The notes under the pieces: generated by a model
Seen by the model: only the letters and a program-made list of their open reading frames with translations
Told to the model about the DNA's origin: nothing
Database searches by the model: none
Source of the DNA: Betaproteobacteria bacterium
Lineage (GTDB): Bacteria; Pseudomonadota; Gammaproteobacteria; Burkholderiales; Burkholderiaceae
DNA: 13,140 bases
Assembly (NCBI GenBank): GCA_009921765.1
Contig: RFXC01000119.1
Location: forward strand, 1 to 13,140
Direction: 5' to 3'
In this document: piece after piece, positions 7,227 to 13,140 of the stretch
How positions within the stretch are numbered: the first letter of the stretch is position 1
How the letters are laid out: the number at the start of each line of letters is the position of its first letter
Program-made: the position numbers and the translations under genes

Positions 7227-8384
7227 ATGAATGCACTCGACATCGGCATTGCCGGAGGCGGCATCGGCGGCCTCGCCGCCGCCATCGCGCTTCAGCGCAG
7301 CGGCTACCGCGTGACCGTCTATGAGCAGGCACCGCATTGGATGCGCGTTGGCGCCGACGTGAACCTCACCCCCAATGTGGTCCGGGCGCTCGACGGCTTC
7401 AAGCGCCCCCTCAGTGAACGGATCCGCCGAGAGGGGGCGCAACCCACCTTCCGGATCAGCCGCGACTGGGACACCAGCCTGGAAACATCTCGGCTGGGCA
7501 TGGGCAACGTGGCCCAGGAACAGTACGGCGCGCCCCAGGTCACCATCCACCGGGCCGACCTGCTGGCCGCGCTCGCAGCCGAGGTGCCCGCCGACACGGT
7601 GCGCTTTGGCAAACGCATCCGTTCGCTGGCCCAGAACGGAAACGGCGTCACGCTGGAATTTGAAGATGGCGACAGCGCCCGCCACGATCTGGTGGTCGGC
7701 GCAGACGGCATTCACTCGCGCGTGCGCGCAGCGCTATTCGGTGAAGAGTCGCCCCGCTTTACGGGCGTGGTCTCCTACCGCTCGGTGGTGCCCACCGAGC
7801 GCGTACGCGATGTACCCGAGATCGAAGCCTTCACCAAATGGTGGGGGCCCTCCCCCGATGTACAGATCGTCACCTTCCCGCTCAGCCAGGGGCGTGAAAC
7901 CTTTGTCTTTGCAACCACCGGCCAACCCAGCTGGACCGAGGAGTCCTGGACCACCGCAGGCGATGTAAACGAACTGCGTGAGGTCTACCGCGAGTTTCAC
8001 CCCGATGCCCGGAAGCTTCTGGAGGCCTGCGACAGCGTCATGAAAAGTGCGCTCTATGAGCGCGAGCCGCTCGCGCGCTGGAGCGTAGGGCGCGTCACGC
8101 TGCTGGGTGATGCCTGCCACCCGATGCTTCCCTTCATGGCACAGGGGGCGGGCATGGCGATTGAAGACGCTGTCGTGCTGGGCCGGGCGCTCGCGCCGCT
8201 CGCAACGCTCGCCGGCAACGCACCGGGCGCAAACATCGAAGCGGCGCTGACCCGATATGAAAACGCCCGTCGCGAGCGCACAGCGCGAATCCAGATCGGC
8301 TCTCGTGGCAACCAATGGATGCGCGGCCCCGGAAACGCCGACTGGGTTTACGGTTACGACGCCTGGCACACAGACCTTGAATAA
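7227..8384 (+). CDS. FAD-dependent monooxygenase (group A aromatic hydroxylase, salicylate hydroxylase-like)
   Basis: The 385-residue cytoplasmic enzyme has the three fingerprints of single-component flavin hydroxylases. These are the N-terminal dinucleotide-binding GGGIGG (10-15) with the acidic Glu33 ending strand 2, the DG motif DLVVGADGIHSR (154-165), and the GD motif GRVTLLGDACHPMLP (288-302) followed by AQGAGMAIEDA. HRADL near 108-112 carries the FAD-contacting Arg. Relatives such as salicylate 1-hydroxylase and 6-hydroxynicotinate 3-monooxygenase use NAD(P)H and O2 to hydroxylate an aromatic acid ortho or ipso, often with decarboxylation. That would produce a diol-type substrate for the extradiol dioxygenase encoded at 9531-10508. 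The exact substrate cannot be read. It is the fourth sure gene of the operon; no clear ribosome binding site precedes ATG 7227, so coupling to the preceding SDR is possible. Confidence 0.88.
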   Translation: MNALDIGIAGGGIGGLAAAIALQRSGYRVTVYEQAPHWMRVGADVNLTPNVVRALDGFKRPLSERIRREGAQPTFRISRDWDTSLETSRLGMGNVAQEQYGAPQVTIHRADLLAALAAEVPADTVRFGKRIRSLAQNGNGVTLEFEDGDSARHDLVVGADGIHSRVRAALFGEESPRFTGVVSYRSVVPTERVRDVPEIEAFTKWWGPSPDVQIVTFPLSQGRETFVFATTGQPSWTEESWTTAGDVNELREVYREFHPDARKLLEACDSVMKSALYEREPLARWSVGRVTLLGDACHPMLPFMAQGAGMAIEDAVVLGRALAPLATLAGNAPGANIEAALTRYENARRERTARIQIGSRGNQWMRGPGNADWVYGYDAWHTDLE

Positions 8385-8420
8385 CAATCCGATCGACGCC
8401 CCACCCACGCAGGAGACAGC

Positions 8421-9449
8421 ATGACCCGTTTCACGCCCTTCACGGCGCAGCACCGACCGTTCACCACGATGGCGCTCGCCGCCTCGGTGCTGGGACTCGG
8501 CCTGACAGCCGCATCGCCGGCTGACGCACAACAAACCACGCCGGCCGCATTCCCTTCCCGCAACCTCACCCTGGTGGTGCCTTTCCCACCTGGCGGAGGT
8601 CCCGATCTCGCCGCACGCGCAGTGGGGGAAAAGCTCACCGCCCGCCTGGGCAAGCCGGTTGTGGTCGAGAACAAGCCGGGTGCGGGCGCGCTGATCGGCG
8701 CAGGATTCGTAGCCAAGTCTGCAGCCGATGGCCACACCCTGCTGTTCACGCCCAACACCGTGGTCATCTCGCCCCATGTTCTGCCCGCTGGCGCAGGCGG
8801 TGGCGTCAATGTTGCCCGCGATCTGGTGCCCGTCATTGCACCCGCTGCCACCCCACTCGTGCTGGTGGCGCACCCCTCACTGAACGCCACCCGCCTTCAG
8901 GACGCTCTGGATGCCGCACGCAAGTCGCCAGGCCTGCCCTATGGCAGCGCAGGTAACGGCTCGCCCATGCACTTCGCTGGCGAAATGATGAAACGCGCGG
9001 CCAAGGTCGATCTGCTGCACGTTCCCTACAAGGGCGTGGCGCCCTCGATCAACGCCGCGCTAGGCGGCGAGGTCAAGCTGCTCTTCGTAGGCCTGGGCGG
9101 CGCGGTGCCGCACATCAAGGCGGGCAAGCTCGTGCCGCTTGCGGTCACCGAGGCCAGGCGCTCCGACCTGCTGCCCGATGTACCCACCGCCACCGAGCAG
9201 GGTGTACCCGGGGTGGAGGTCAACGCCTGGTACGGCGTCTTCGCCCCCCTTGCCACCCCGCAGGCCATCATCGATCAACTGAATGCCGAGATCAATGCGG
9301 TGATCGCCATGCCCGATGTCCGAACCCGGCTCTCCACTGCTGGGATCGAACCCCTGGGCGGGTCAGCGGCCGTGCTCGCGGGCTTCGTCAAAGCCGACAA
9401 CGAGCGCTACGGCACGCTCGCGCGCGAATTGAAGATCAGCGCCGACTGA
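8421..9449 (+). CDS. Bug/TctC-family periplasmic solute-binding protein
   Basis: The 342-residue precursor starts with a signal peptide: basic residues, a hydrophobic stretch at about 17-31, and likely cleavage after ASPADA at residue 36. The mature part shows family marks: NLTLVVPFPPGGGPDLAARAV at its start, VVENKPGAGALIGAGFVAKS, and LLHVPYKGVAPSINA. These receptors bind small carboxylates or aromatic acids in the periplasm. Some work with a TctA/TctB membrane pair, but most Bug genes in Burkholderiales stand alone, as here. An AGGAG at 8411-8415, 5 nt before the ATG, fixes the start. As the last gene of the run from 4043, it probably captures the substrate, or a signal molecule, of this pathway. 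A hairpin follows at 9504. Confidence 0.92.
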   Translation: MTRFTPFTAQHRPFTTMALAASVLGLGLTAASPADAQQTTPAAFPSRNLTLVVPFPPGGGPDLAARAVGEKLTARLGKPVVVENKPGAGALIGAGFVAKSAADGHTLLFTPNTVVISPHVLPAGAGGGVNVARDLVPVIAPAATPLVLVAHPSLNATRLQDALDAARKSPGLPYGSAGNGSPMHFAGEMMKRAAKVDLLHVPYKGVAPSINAALGGEVKLLFVGLGGAVPHIKAGKLVPLAVTEARRSDLLPDVPTATEQGVPGVEVNAWYGVFAPLATPQAIIDQLNAEINAVIAMPDVRTRLSTAGIEPLGGSAAVLAGFVKADNERYGTLARELKISAD

Positions 9450-9503
9450 CACTGAACGGCGCGGGCGCAGGCCCAGTCACGCCGCGCGGCACCCGAGCCC
9501 CAA

Positions 9504-9526
9504 CCGCCCCGCTCCCTGCGGGGCGG
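9504..9526. terminator. Bidirectional hairpin between convergent genes
   Basis: CCGCCCCGC (9504-9512), loop TCCCT, and GCGGGGCGG (9518-9526) form a perfect 9-bp GC-only stem. It lies between the end of the Bug gene (9449) and the stop of the minus-strand dioxygenase gene (9531). There is no T-tract on either side. The placement suggests transcription termination or RNA 3'-end protection for both genes. Confidence 0.55.
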
Positions 9527-9530
9527 GCCA

Positions 9531-10508
9531 TCAGGTAGACGGTCTCTGACCGGCCCGCTCGGTCGCAAACTTGGCGGTGGGCGCATCGGCGTCTTTCTGG
9601 CGGCGCGTGGTGCCATCAATGCCACCGGAAATGGCCCACTCCGCAAAGGCCGTGGGCCCCGGGGTGAATTCGCGCGGCGCCCAGGCATCGGTCAACTCGT
9701 CTTCGTCGGTGTTGTATTCGACCAGGCCGCCGCCGGGGCTACGGAAATACCAGAAGATCGCCGAGGAGATCGGATGACGTCCCGGGCCAAGTTCGGTCTC
9801 CCAGCCACAGCGCGACATGTGCATTCCGCCCCCGAAGACCTCATGCACATCGCGTACGGTGAACGCCACATGGTTGAGACCTGCGCGACCGTGCGGCAGC
9901 TGGAGCAGAAACAGGTCGTGATGGCCGGCGCGCGGCGCGCAGCGAAGAAATGATCCCCGGCCCGGATAACTGTCAGAGAGCACGAACCCGAATCGCTCGA
10001 TATAAAACGAGGTGACCGCCGCCAGATCGGCCACGAAGAACACAACATGGCCCACTTCGATCGGCGCAGCGCGTTCATAGGCAGGGCTCGCCTGATCCAC
10101 ACGGCTGCGCTCGTTCCAGGTGTTGGTGCGCGCGCACACCACCTCCACCGGACGCTTGCGCGTGACCTGGACCCGAACCGCCAACCCGCTGGGATCGGTA
10201 CAGCCCACCCGATCGCCGGTATCCATAAAACCCGGGGCGCCCTGCAGCCGCTCACGAAAGCGCTGGAGCACGGCTGCGCTCTCCACGGCCCAGACCACTT
10301 CGCGCACGGTGGGGTCGGGTTCGATCCCCGCAGGGAGTCCGGGGGTGTCGGAGGCCACCACGATCACGCGGCAGCCGTTGAGCGTCTCGAACACCAGACG
10401 ACCGGTGTCGTCACCCACCAGCGTGAGGCCCCAGTCGGAAAAAAACTGTCGGCAGCGCACCAGATCGGTGGCGCCGTAAGTGACCTCGTCGATTCCCTGA
10501 AGATTCAT
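9531..10508 (-). CDS. Type I extradiol ring-cleavage dioxygenase-like protein (two VOC domains)
   Basis: The 325-residue protein has two vicinal-oxygen-chelate domains. The N-terminal one has no metal ligands, as in BphC-type enzymes. The C-terminal one has His154 (VGH), His213 (LNH) and Glu264 (LVEY) as the Fe(II)/Mn(II) triad, plus the second-shell residues His196/197, His245 (GRH) and Tyr254 (WYF). Spacings agree with 2,3-dihydroxybiphenyl dioxygenase: 9 residues from His245 to Tyr254 and 10 more to Glu264. The extradiol signature nearly matches, with Trp before the Tyr and Ser where D/E/N/T/A is listed. The predicted reaction is meta cleavage of a catechol-like ring with O2. ATG 10508 is chosen because TGGAA lies 6 nt upstream; TTG 10523 and ATG 10520 are also in frame. 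A C-terminal tail of about 45 residues after the domain is polar. The gene faces away from the second SDR and towards the operon. Confidence 0.85.
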   Translation of the reverse strand: MNLQGIDEVTYGATDLVRCRQFFSDWGLTLVGDDTGRLVFETLNGCRVIVVASDTPGLPAGIEPDPTVREVVWAVESAAVLQRFRERLQGAPGFMDTGDRVGCTDPSGLAVRVQVTRKRPVEVVCARTNTWNERSRVDQASPAYERAAPIEVGHVVFFVADLAAVTSFYIERFGFVLSDSYPGRGSFLRCAPRAGHHDLFLLQLPHGRAGLNHVAFTVRDVHEVFGGGMHMSRCGWETELGPGRHPISSAIFWYFRSPGGGLVEYNTDEDELTDAWAPREFTPGPTAFAEWAISGGIDGTTRRQKDADAPTAKFATERAGQRPST

Positions 10509-10839
10509 CGGTGGTTCCATCAAACATGGGTTGAGTCAAGGCGGGCACTGAAGCACGCCCGGCCGAACGCCGTTCCGATCGAAAGGATAGCGAAATCCGC
10601 GTGCGGCGCACGCCACGCCTCAATCGATTCGGAAACACTCCCCACCCATCTTCTTGAACGGGCCCAACCGGGAATTCGCAACGTTGAGGCAAGCATCAGA
10701 CAGGGGGAAGCGTCCTGTAGCGCAGCCATGCTACCCCGCCCGCCAGCCGGATCCGCGAAACCGCGGGGCCCGACCAGCGGAACTTCAGGGCATCATCGCG
10801 CACCAGGCTGTACTCGCCCTTCTCCATTCAAGGACTCCC
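10509..10839. promoter_or_regulatory. Divergent intergenic region between the dioxygenase and second SDR genes
   Basis: These 331 bp hold no convincing gene. A frame is open from 10654 into the SDR gene, but its residues have no SDR character. A -10-like TATCCT on the minus strand (10584-10589) is the best promoter candidate for the dioxygenase gene. The dyad at 10599-10613 sits just upstream of it. For the SDR gene I see AAGGA at 10830-10834, 5 nt before the ATG, but no clear promoter. A shared regulator site is plausible here because no regulator gene is in the window. Confidence 0.35.
10599..10613. promoter_or_regulatory. Perfect dyad, possible operator
   Basis: GCGTGC-GGC-GCACGC is a perfect 6-3-6 inverted repeat in the divergent intergenic region, next to the minus-strand -10-like box. 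GC-rich dyads arise by chance in such DNA, so the role as an operator is only suggested. Confidence 0.25.
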
Positions 10840-11604
10840 ATGGATCTCAAACTCGCTGGCAAAACCGTGATGATCACCGGCGGCTCCAAAGGCATCGGCG
10901 CCTCGTGCGCGTGGTCGTTTGCGGCAGAAGGTTGCGGGCTGAAGCTCGTGGCCCGCAATGGAGACACCCTGCAGGCGCTCGCGCGGCAGATCGAGGCGGC
11001 GCACCGGGTCAAGGTGGACACCCATGCGCTCGACCTCCGCGCCCCGGCCGACCTGGCGCGCGCCGCCACCCTCTGTAGCGACCTGGATATTCTGGTGAAC
11101 AATGCGGGCGACATTCCAGCGGGCTCACTCGACCGCCTCGATGACCCCGCCTGGCGGCATGCCTGGGAACTGAAGGTGTTTTCCTATATCTCACTCTCGC
11201 GCGCAGCGTTTGTGGCCATGCGCGACCGCGGCCAGGGGGTGATCACCAACGTGATCGGGATGGCGGCCGAACGGCCAACCTTCGAATACATCTGCGGGGC
11301 CAGCGCCAATGCCGGGCTCGCAGCCTTCACCAAGGCGCTCGGACAGGGCTCGCTCAAGCATGGCGTCCGGGTGATGGGCGTACACCCGCCTTCCACCCGC
11401 ACCGAGCGGATCGACACCATCCAGCGCGGGCTTGCCAAACAGCACTATGGCGATGAATCACGCGTTGACGACCTGTTCCGGGACAAACTCGCCACCCCGG
11501 CGATCGATCCCGAGCAGGTGGCCGACGCGGTGGTCTATCTGTCGTCCCCCCGGGCGAGCCAGCTGACCGGCATTGTGATGAATCTGGGCATGGTGAACGG
11601 ATGA
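10840..11604 (+). CDS. Atypical short-chain dehydrogenase/reductase (lacks catalytic Ser and Lys)
   Basis: The 254-residue protein has the cofactor loop TGGSKGIG (13-20), NNAG (87-90) and a C-terminal LTGIVMNLG. The catalytic centre is changed. Where Ser is expected the sequence reads NVIGMAAE, with Gly140. The YxxxK region reads EYICGASANAGL (149-160): counted back from the conserved Leu160, Gly153 takes the Tyr place and Asn157 the Lys place, while a Tyr sits three residues earlier at 150. From memory, similar YIxGSAxNAxL segments occur in a group of FabG-like proteins, so this is probably a subgroup trait. The reaction is unknown. ATG 10840 follows AAGGA by 5 nt and begins exactly at the family N-terminus (MDLKLAGKTV). 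The gene is divergent from the dioxygenase and is followed 86 bp later by ugd. It probably belongs to the catabolic module but could be regulated separately. Confidence 0.82.
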   Translation: MDLKLAGKTVMITGGSKGIGASCAWSFAAEGCGLKLVARNGDTLQALARQIEAAHRVKVDTHALDLRAPADLARAATLCSDLDILVNNAGDIPAGSLDRLDDPAWRHAWELKVFSYISLSRAAFVAMRDRGQGVITNVIGMAAERPTFEYICGASANAGLAAFTKALGQGSLKHGVRVMGVHPPSTRTERIDTIQRGLAKQHYGDESRVDDLFRDKLATPAIDPEQVADAVVYLSSPRASQLTGIVMNLGMVNG

Positions 11605-11618
11605 GTGGTCGGGCGGGC

Positions 11619-11632
11619 CGTGCCGAAGCACG
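11619..11632. terminator. Short hairpin after the second SDR gene (weak terminator candidate)
   Basis: CGTGC-CGAA-GCACG forms a 5-bp stem with a tetraloop 15 bp after the SDR stop. No T-tract follows directly. The call is weak and rests on its place before the ugd promoter candidate. Confidence 0.25.
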
Positions 11633-11656
11633 CCTGAGTCCACCATCACCAGGGGT

Positions 11657-11662
11657 ATGATC
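11657..11662 (+). promoter_or_regulatory. Candidate -10 box of ugd
   Basis: TATGAT matches five of six -10 consensus bases and lies 28 bp before the ugd start. The -35 position shows only CTGAGT (11634-11639), 17 bp upstream, a poor match. If used, ugd is transcribed apart from the second SDR gene. Confidence 0.35.
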
Positions 11663-11690
11663 TCGGCGTTTTCAGCCTGACTGATCTCCA

Positions 11691-12857
11691 ATGAAAATCG
11701 CTGTCGCCGGCCTGGGCTATGTGGGCCTCTCCAATGCAGTGCTGCTTTCGCAGCGCCACGAGGTGGTTGCGGTCGATCTGGTTGCCGCCAAGGTCGACCA
11801 GGTGAACGCCCGACGCTCACCGATTGAAGATGCCGACGTCACCGCGTTTTTGGAAACCAAACCGCTTACGCTGCGGGCAACTGTCAATGGGGCCGAAGCA
11901 TGGCGCGACGCCGACTTTGTCGTCATTGCCACCCCCACCGACTACGACCCAGTCACCAATTACTTCAATACCGCCTCGGTGGACGCGGTCATCCGCGATG
12001 TGAAGGCCGTCAATCCGCGGGCGCTGATGGTGATCAAGTCCACCATCCCAGTGGGTTTCACGCTGGCTGCGCGCGAGCGTCACGGTACGCAGAACATCGT
12101 CTTCAGCCCAGAGTTTCTGCGTGAGGGCAAGGCGTTGCACGACAACCTGTACCCCAGCCGTATCGTGGTGGGCGAACAATCGGAGCGCGCCCGCGCGTTC
12201 GCGGCGCTCCTTCAAGAGGCCTCCCTGAGGCCCGATGTGCCGGTGCTCTTTACAGGCAGCACCGAGGCCGAAGCAATCAAACTGTTCGCCAACACCTATC
12301 TGGCCATGCGGGTCGCCTATTTCAACGAGCTCGACAGCTATGCGGCCTCTCACGGCCTGGACACGCGCGAAATCATCGAAGGCGTGTGCCTGGACCCACG
12401 AATCGGCAGCTTCTACAACAACCCCAGCTTTGGCTACGGCGGCTACTGCCTGCCCAAGGACACCAAGCAACTGCTCGCCAATTTCGCCAACGTACCGCAA
12501 ACCCTCATCGAAGCCATCGTCACCGCCAACACCACCCGTAAAGATTTTGTCTCTTTCGATATCCTCAAACGCAATCCGAAAATTGTGGGCATTTACCGGC
12601 TGGTGATGAAAGCAGGGTCGGACAACTTTCGCGCGAGCAGCGTTCAAGGCATCATGAAGCGGCTGAAGGCCAAGGGTGTCGAGGTGATTGTCTACGAGCC
12701 AGTGCTGAAAGAACCCCGCTTCTTCAACTCCGAGGTCACCCACGACCTCGCAAGTTTCAAGCAGCGGGTAGACCTGATCGTGGCGAACCGTCTTACGCCC
12801 GAGATCGCCGACGTCGCCGACAGGGTTTATACGCGGGATCTCTTCGCGTCAGACTGA
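11691..12857 (+). CDS. ugd: UDP-glucose 6-dehydrogenase
   Basis: This cytoplasmic enzyme oxidises UDP-glucose twice with NAD+ to give UDP-glucuronate, the precursor for acidic exopolysaccharides, capsules and lipid A sugar modification. The 388-residue product starts with the Rossmann motif [11 protein letters not shown] (GxGxxG at 7-12) and has [19 protein letters not shown] (139-148), [17 protein letters not shown] with the catalytic-site Lys197/Asn201, and [14 protein letters not shown] with the nucleophile Cys253 and Asp257. Length equals the short bacterial Ugd type, and all catalytic residues are present. The start is set by the N-terminal motif; no strong ribosome binding site is seen. 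Like fcl at the other end of the window, it belongs to sugar-nucleotide metabolism, so the catabolic genes between them look like an insertion into, or a neighbour of, a polysaccharide locus. Confidence 0.95.
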   Translation: MKIAVAGLGYVGLSNAVLLSQRHEVVAVDLVAAKVDQVNARRSPIEDADVTAFLETKPLTLRATVNGAEAWRDADFVVIATPTDYDPVTNYFNTASVDAVIRDVKAVNPRALMVIKSTIPVGFTLAARERHGTQNIVFSPEFLREGKALHDNLYPSRIVVGEQSERARAFAALLQEASLRPDVPVLFTGSTEAEAIKLFANTYLAMRVAYFNELDSYAASHGLDTREIIEGVCLDPRIGSFYNNPSFGYGGYCLPKDTKQLLANFANVPQTLIEAIVTANTTRKDFVSFDILKRNPKIVGIYRLVMKAGSDNFRASSVQGIMKRLKAKGVEVIVYEPVLKEPRFFNSEVTHDLASFKQRVDLIVANRLTPEIADVADRVYTRDLFASD

Positions 12858-12911
12858 CCTGTGCGCTACCGGAAGAACCGCGTGCCCTCGCCCGCAGGAA
12901 CCGAATTTTGT

Positions 12912-12916
12912 GGAGA
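12912..12916 (+). promoter_or_regulatory. Ribosome binding site suggesting a TTG start at 12924
   Basis: GGAGA lies 7 nt before an in-frame TTG (12924-12926) but 16 nt before the first ATG (12933), too far for normal use. It therefore favours the TTG as the start of the last gene. Confidence 0.45.
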
Positions 12917-12923
12917 CAACCCG

Positions 12924-13140
12924 TTGTTTCGGATGACCATGACCCGTTTCATTCGCTTTATTTCAATTGCCATCGCTTCAACCCTGAGCGTCTCCATTGC
13001 CCAGGCAGGCGGCGCCCACCAGAACGACGTCGCCCGTTATCTGGCCGGCCTCGCGCCGGATACCCAGTCAAGCACACATGCGCTCACCCAGGAACCCGCG
13101 TGGGCGACGCATTCCGAGCAGATGAATGCGGCCTGGGCGC
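12924..13140 (+). CDS. Exported protein of unknown function (5' part only)
   Basis: The frame runs off the window after 72 codons. It starts with a signal peptide: Met/Arg-containing N-region, hydrophobic ISIAIASTLSVSIA, and likely cleavage after AQA at residue 28. The visible mature part begins GGAHQNDVARYLAGLAP and includes a Trp/His-bearing stretch, EPAWATHSEQMNAAW. I do not recognise the family. The gap of 66 bp from ugd and the same strand suggest a polysaccharide-linked periplasmic or outer-membrane role, but that is inferred from neighbourhood only. TTG 12924 is preferred for its ribosome binding site; ATG 12933 and ATG 12939 are in-frame alternatives that keep the signal peptide. Confidence 0.65.
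   Translation, partial: MFRMTMTRFIRFISIAIASTLSVSIAQAGGAHQNDVARYLAGLAPDTQSSTHALTQEPAWATHSEQMNAAWA

Noticed and set aside
7734..8873. 379-codon minus-strand open frame across the monooxygenase and Bug genes
   Set aside because: It spans two well-supported genes and the gap between them, and its translation has no recognisable motif.
10654..10839. Upstream extension of the second SDR
   Set aside because: Extra residues are Pro/Arg-rich with no SDR character, and the ATG at 10840 has a ribosome binding site and the correct family N-terminus.
10047..11078. 343-codon plus-strand open frame over the dioxygenase gene and the divergent gap
   Set aside because: It is antisense to the dioxygenase and out of frame with the SDR; its sequence is low in hydrophobic core patterns and shows no family motif.
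11817..12743. 308-codon minus-strand open frame inside ugd
   Set aside because: It is antisense to ugd with its intact catalytic motifs and shows no recognisable domain; a codon-position shadow.
8421..12952. Shared 13-base start (ATGACCCGTTTCA) of the Bug gene and the last gene as a repeat
   Set aside because: Both are signal-peptide starts encoding Met-Thr-Arg-Phe; similarity ends at once after this, so it is most likely coincidence.
1..13140. Mobile element, CRISPR array, tRNA or rRNA
   Set aside because: No transposase or integrase motifs, no spaced direct repeats and no tRNA-like cloverleaf were seen on either strand, so horizontal transfer of the catabolic block remains only a possibility.

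Overview
The window is high-GC DNA densely packed with genes. It looks like the chromosome of a betaproteobacterium, most likely Burkholderiales. The main reason is a Bug/TctC-type periplasmic binding protein, a family greatly expanded in that order, found beside aromatic-catabolism-type oxygenases. This placement is inference from gene content; no rRNA or other marker gene is present.

Layout. (1) 1-1091: the last 26 codons of an unidentified plus-strand gene converge on fcl (GDP-L-fucose synthase, minus strand). A hairpin contains both stop codons. (2) 1200-3986: a P-type cation-transporting ATPase, divergent from fcl. (3) 4043-9449: a plus-strand run that looks like one operon: cupin protein, thiamine-diphosphate (ThDP) enzyme (ATGA overlap with the cupin gene), a possible 20-codon small ORF, an atypical SDR, an FAD-dependent aromatic-type monooxygenase, and a Bug/TctC solute receptor. 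(4) 9504-9526: a GC-rich hairpin between convergent genes. (5) 9531-10508 (minus): a two-domain VOC protein with every active-site position of type I extradiol dioxygenases. (6) 10509-10839: a divergent intergenic region. (7) 10840-11604: a second atypical SDR. (8) 11691-12857: ugd (UDP-glucose 6-dehydrogenase). (9) 12924-end: the N-terminal part of an exported protein of unknown function, probably with a TTG start.

How the genes may work together. fcl and ugd make GDP-L-fucose and UDP-glucuronate, precursors for exopolysaccharide, capsule or LPS. Between them lies a block that looks like a small-molecule catabolic module: uptake receptor, ring hydroxylase, ring-cleavage dioxygenase, ThDP carboligase/decarboxylase/lyase, two SDRs and a cupin. 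The substrate cannot be read from sequence. No regulator, TctA/TctB membrane partner, ring-fission hydrolase or CoA-ligase gene is visible here.

The points most worth a second look are the catabolic block as a possible undescribed pathway, the loss of canonical catalytic residues in both SDRs and of the last cupin-motif histidine, and the 20-codon ORF between the ThDP enzyme and the first SDR. I saw no tRNA, rRNA, CRISPR array, transposase or phage gene.
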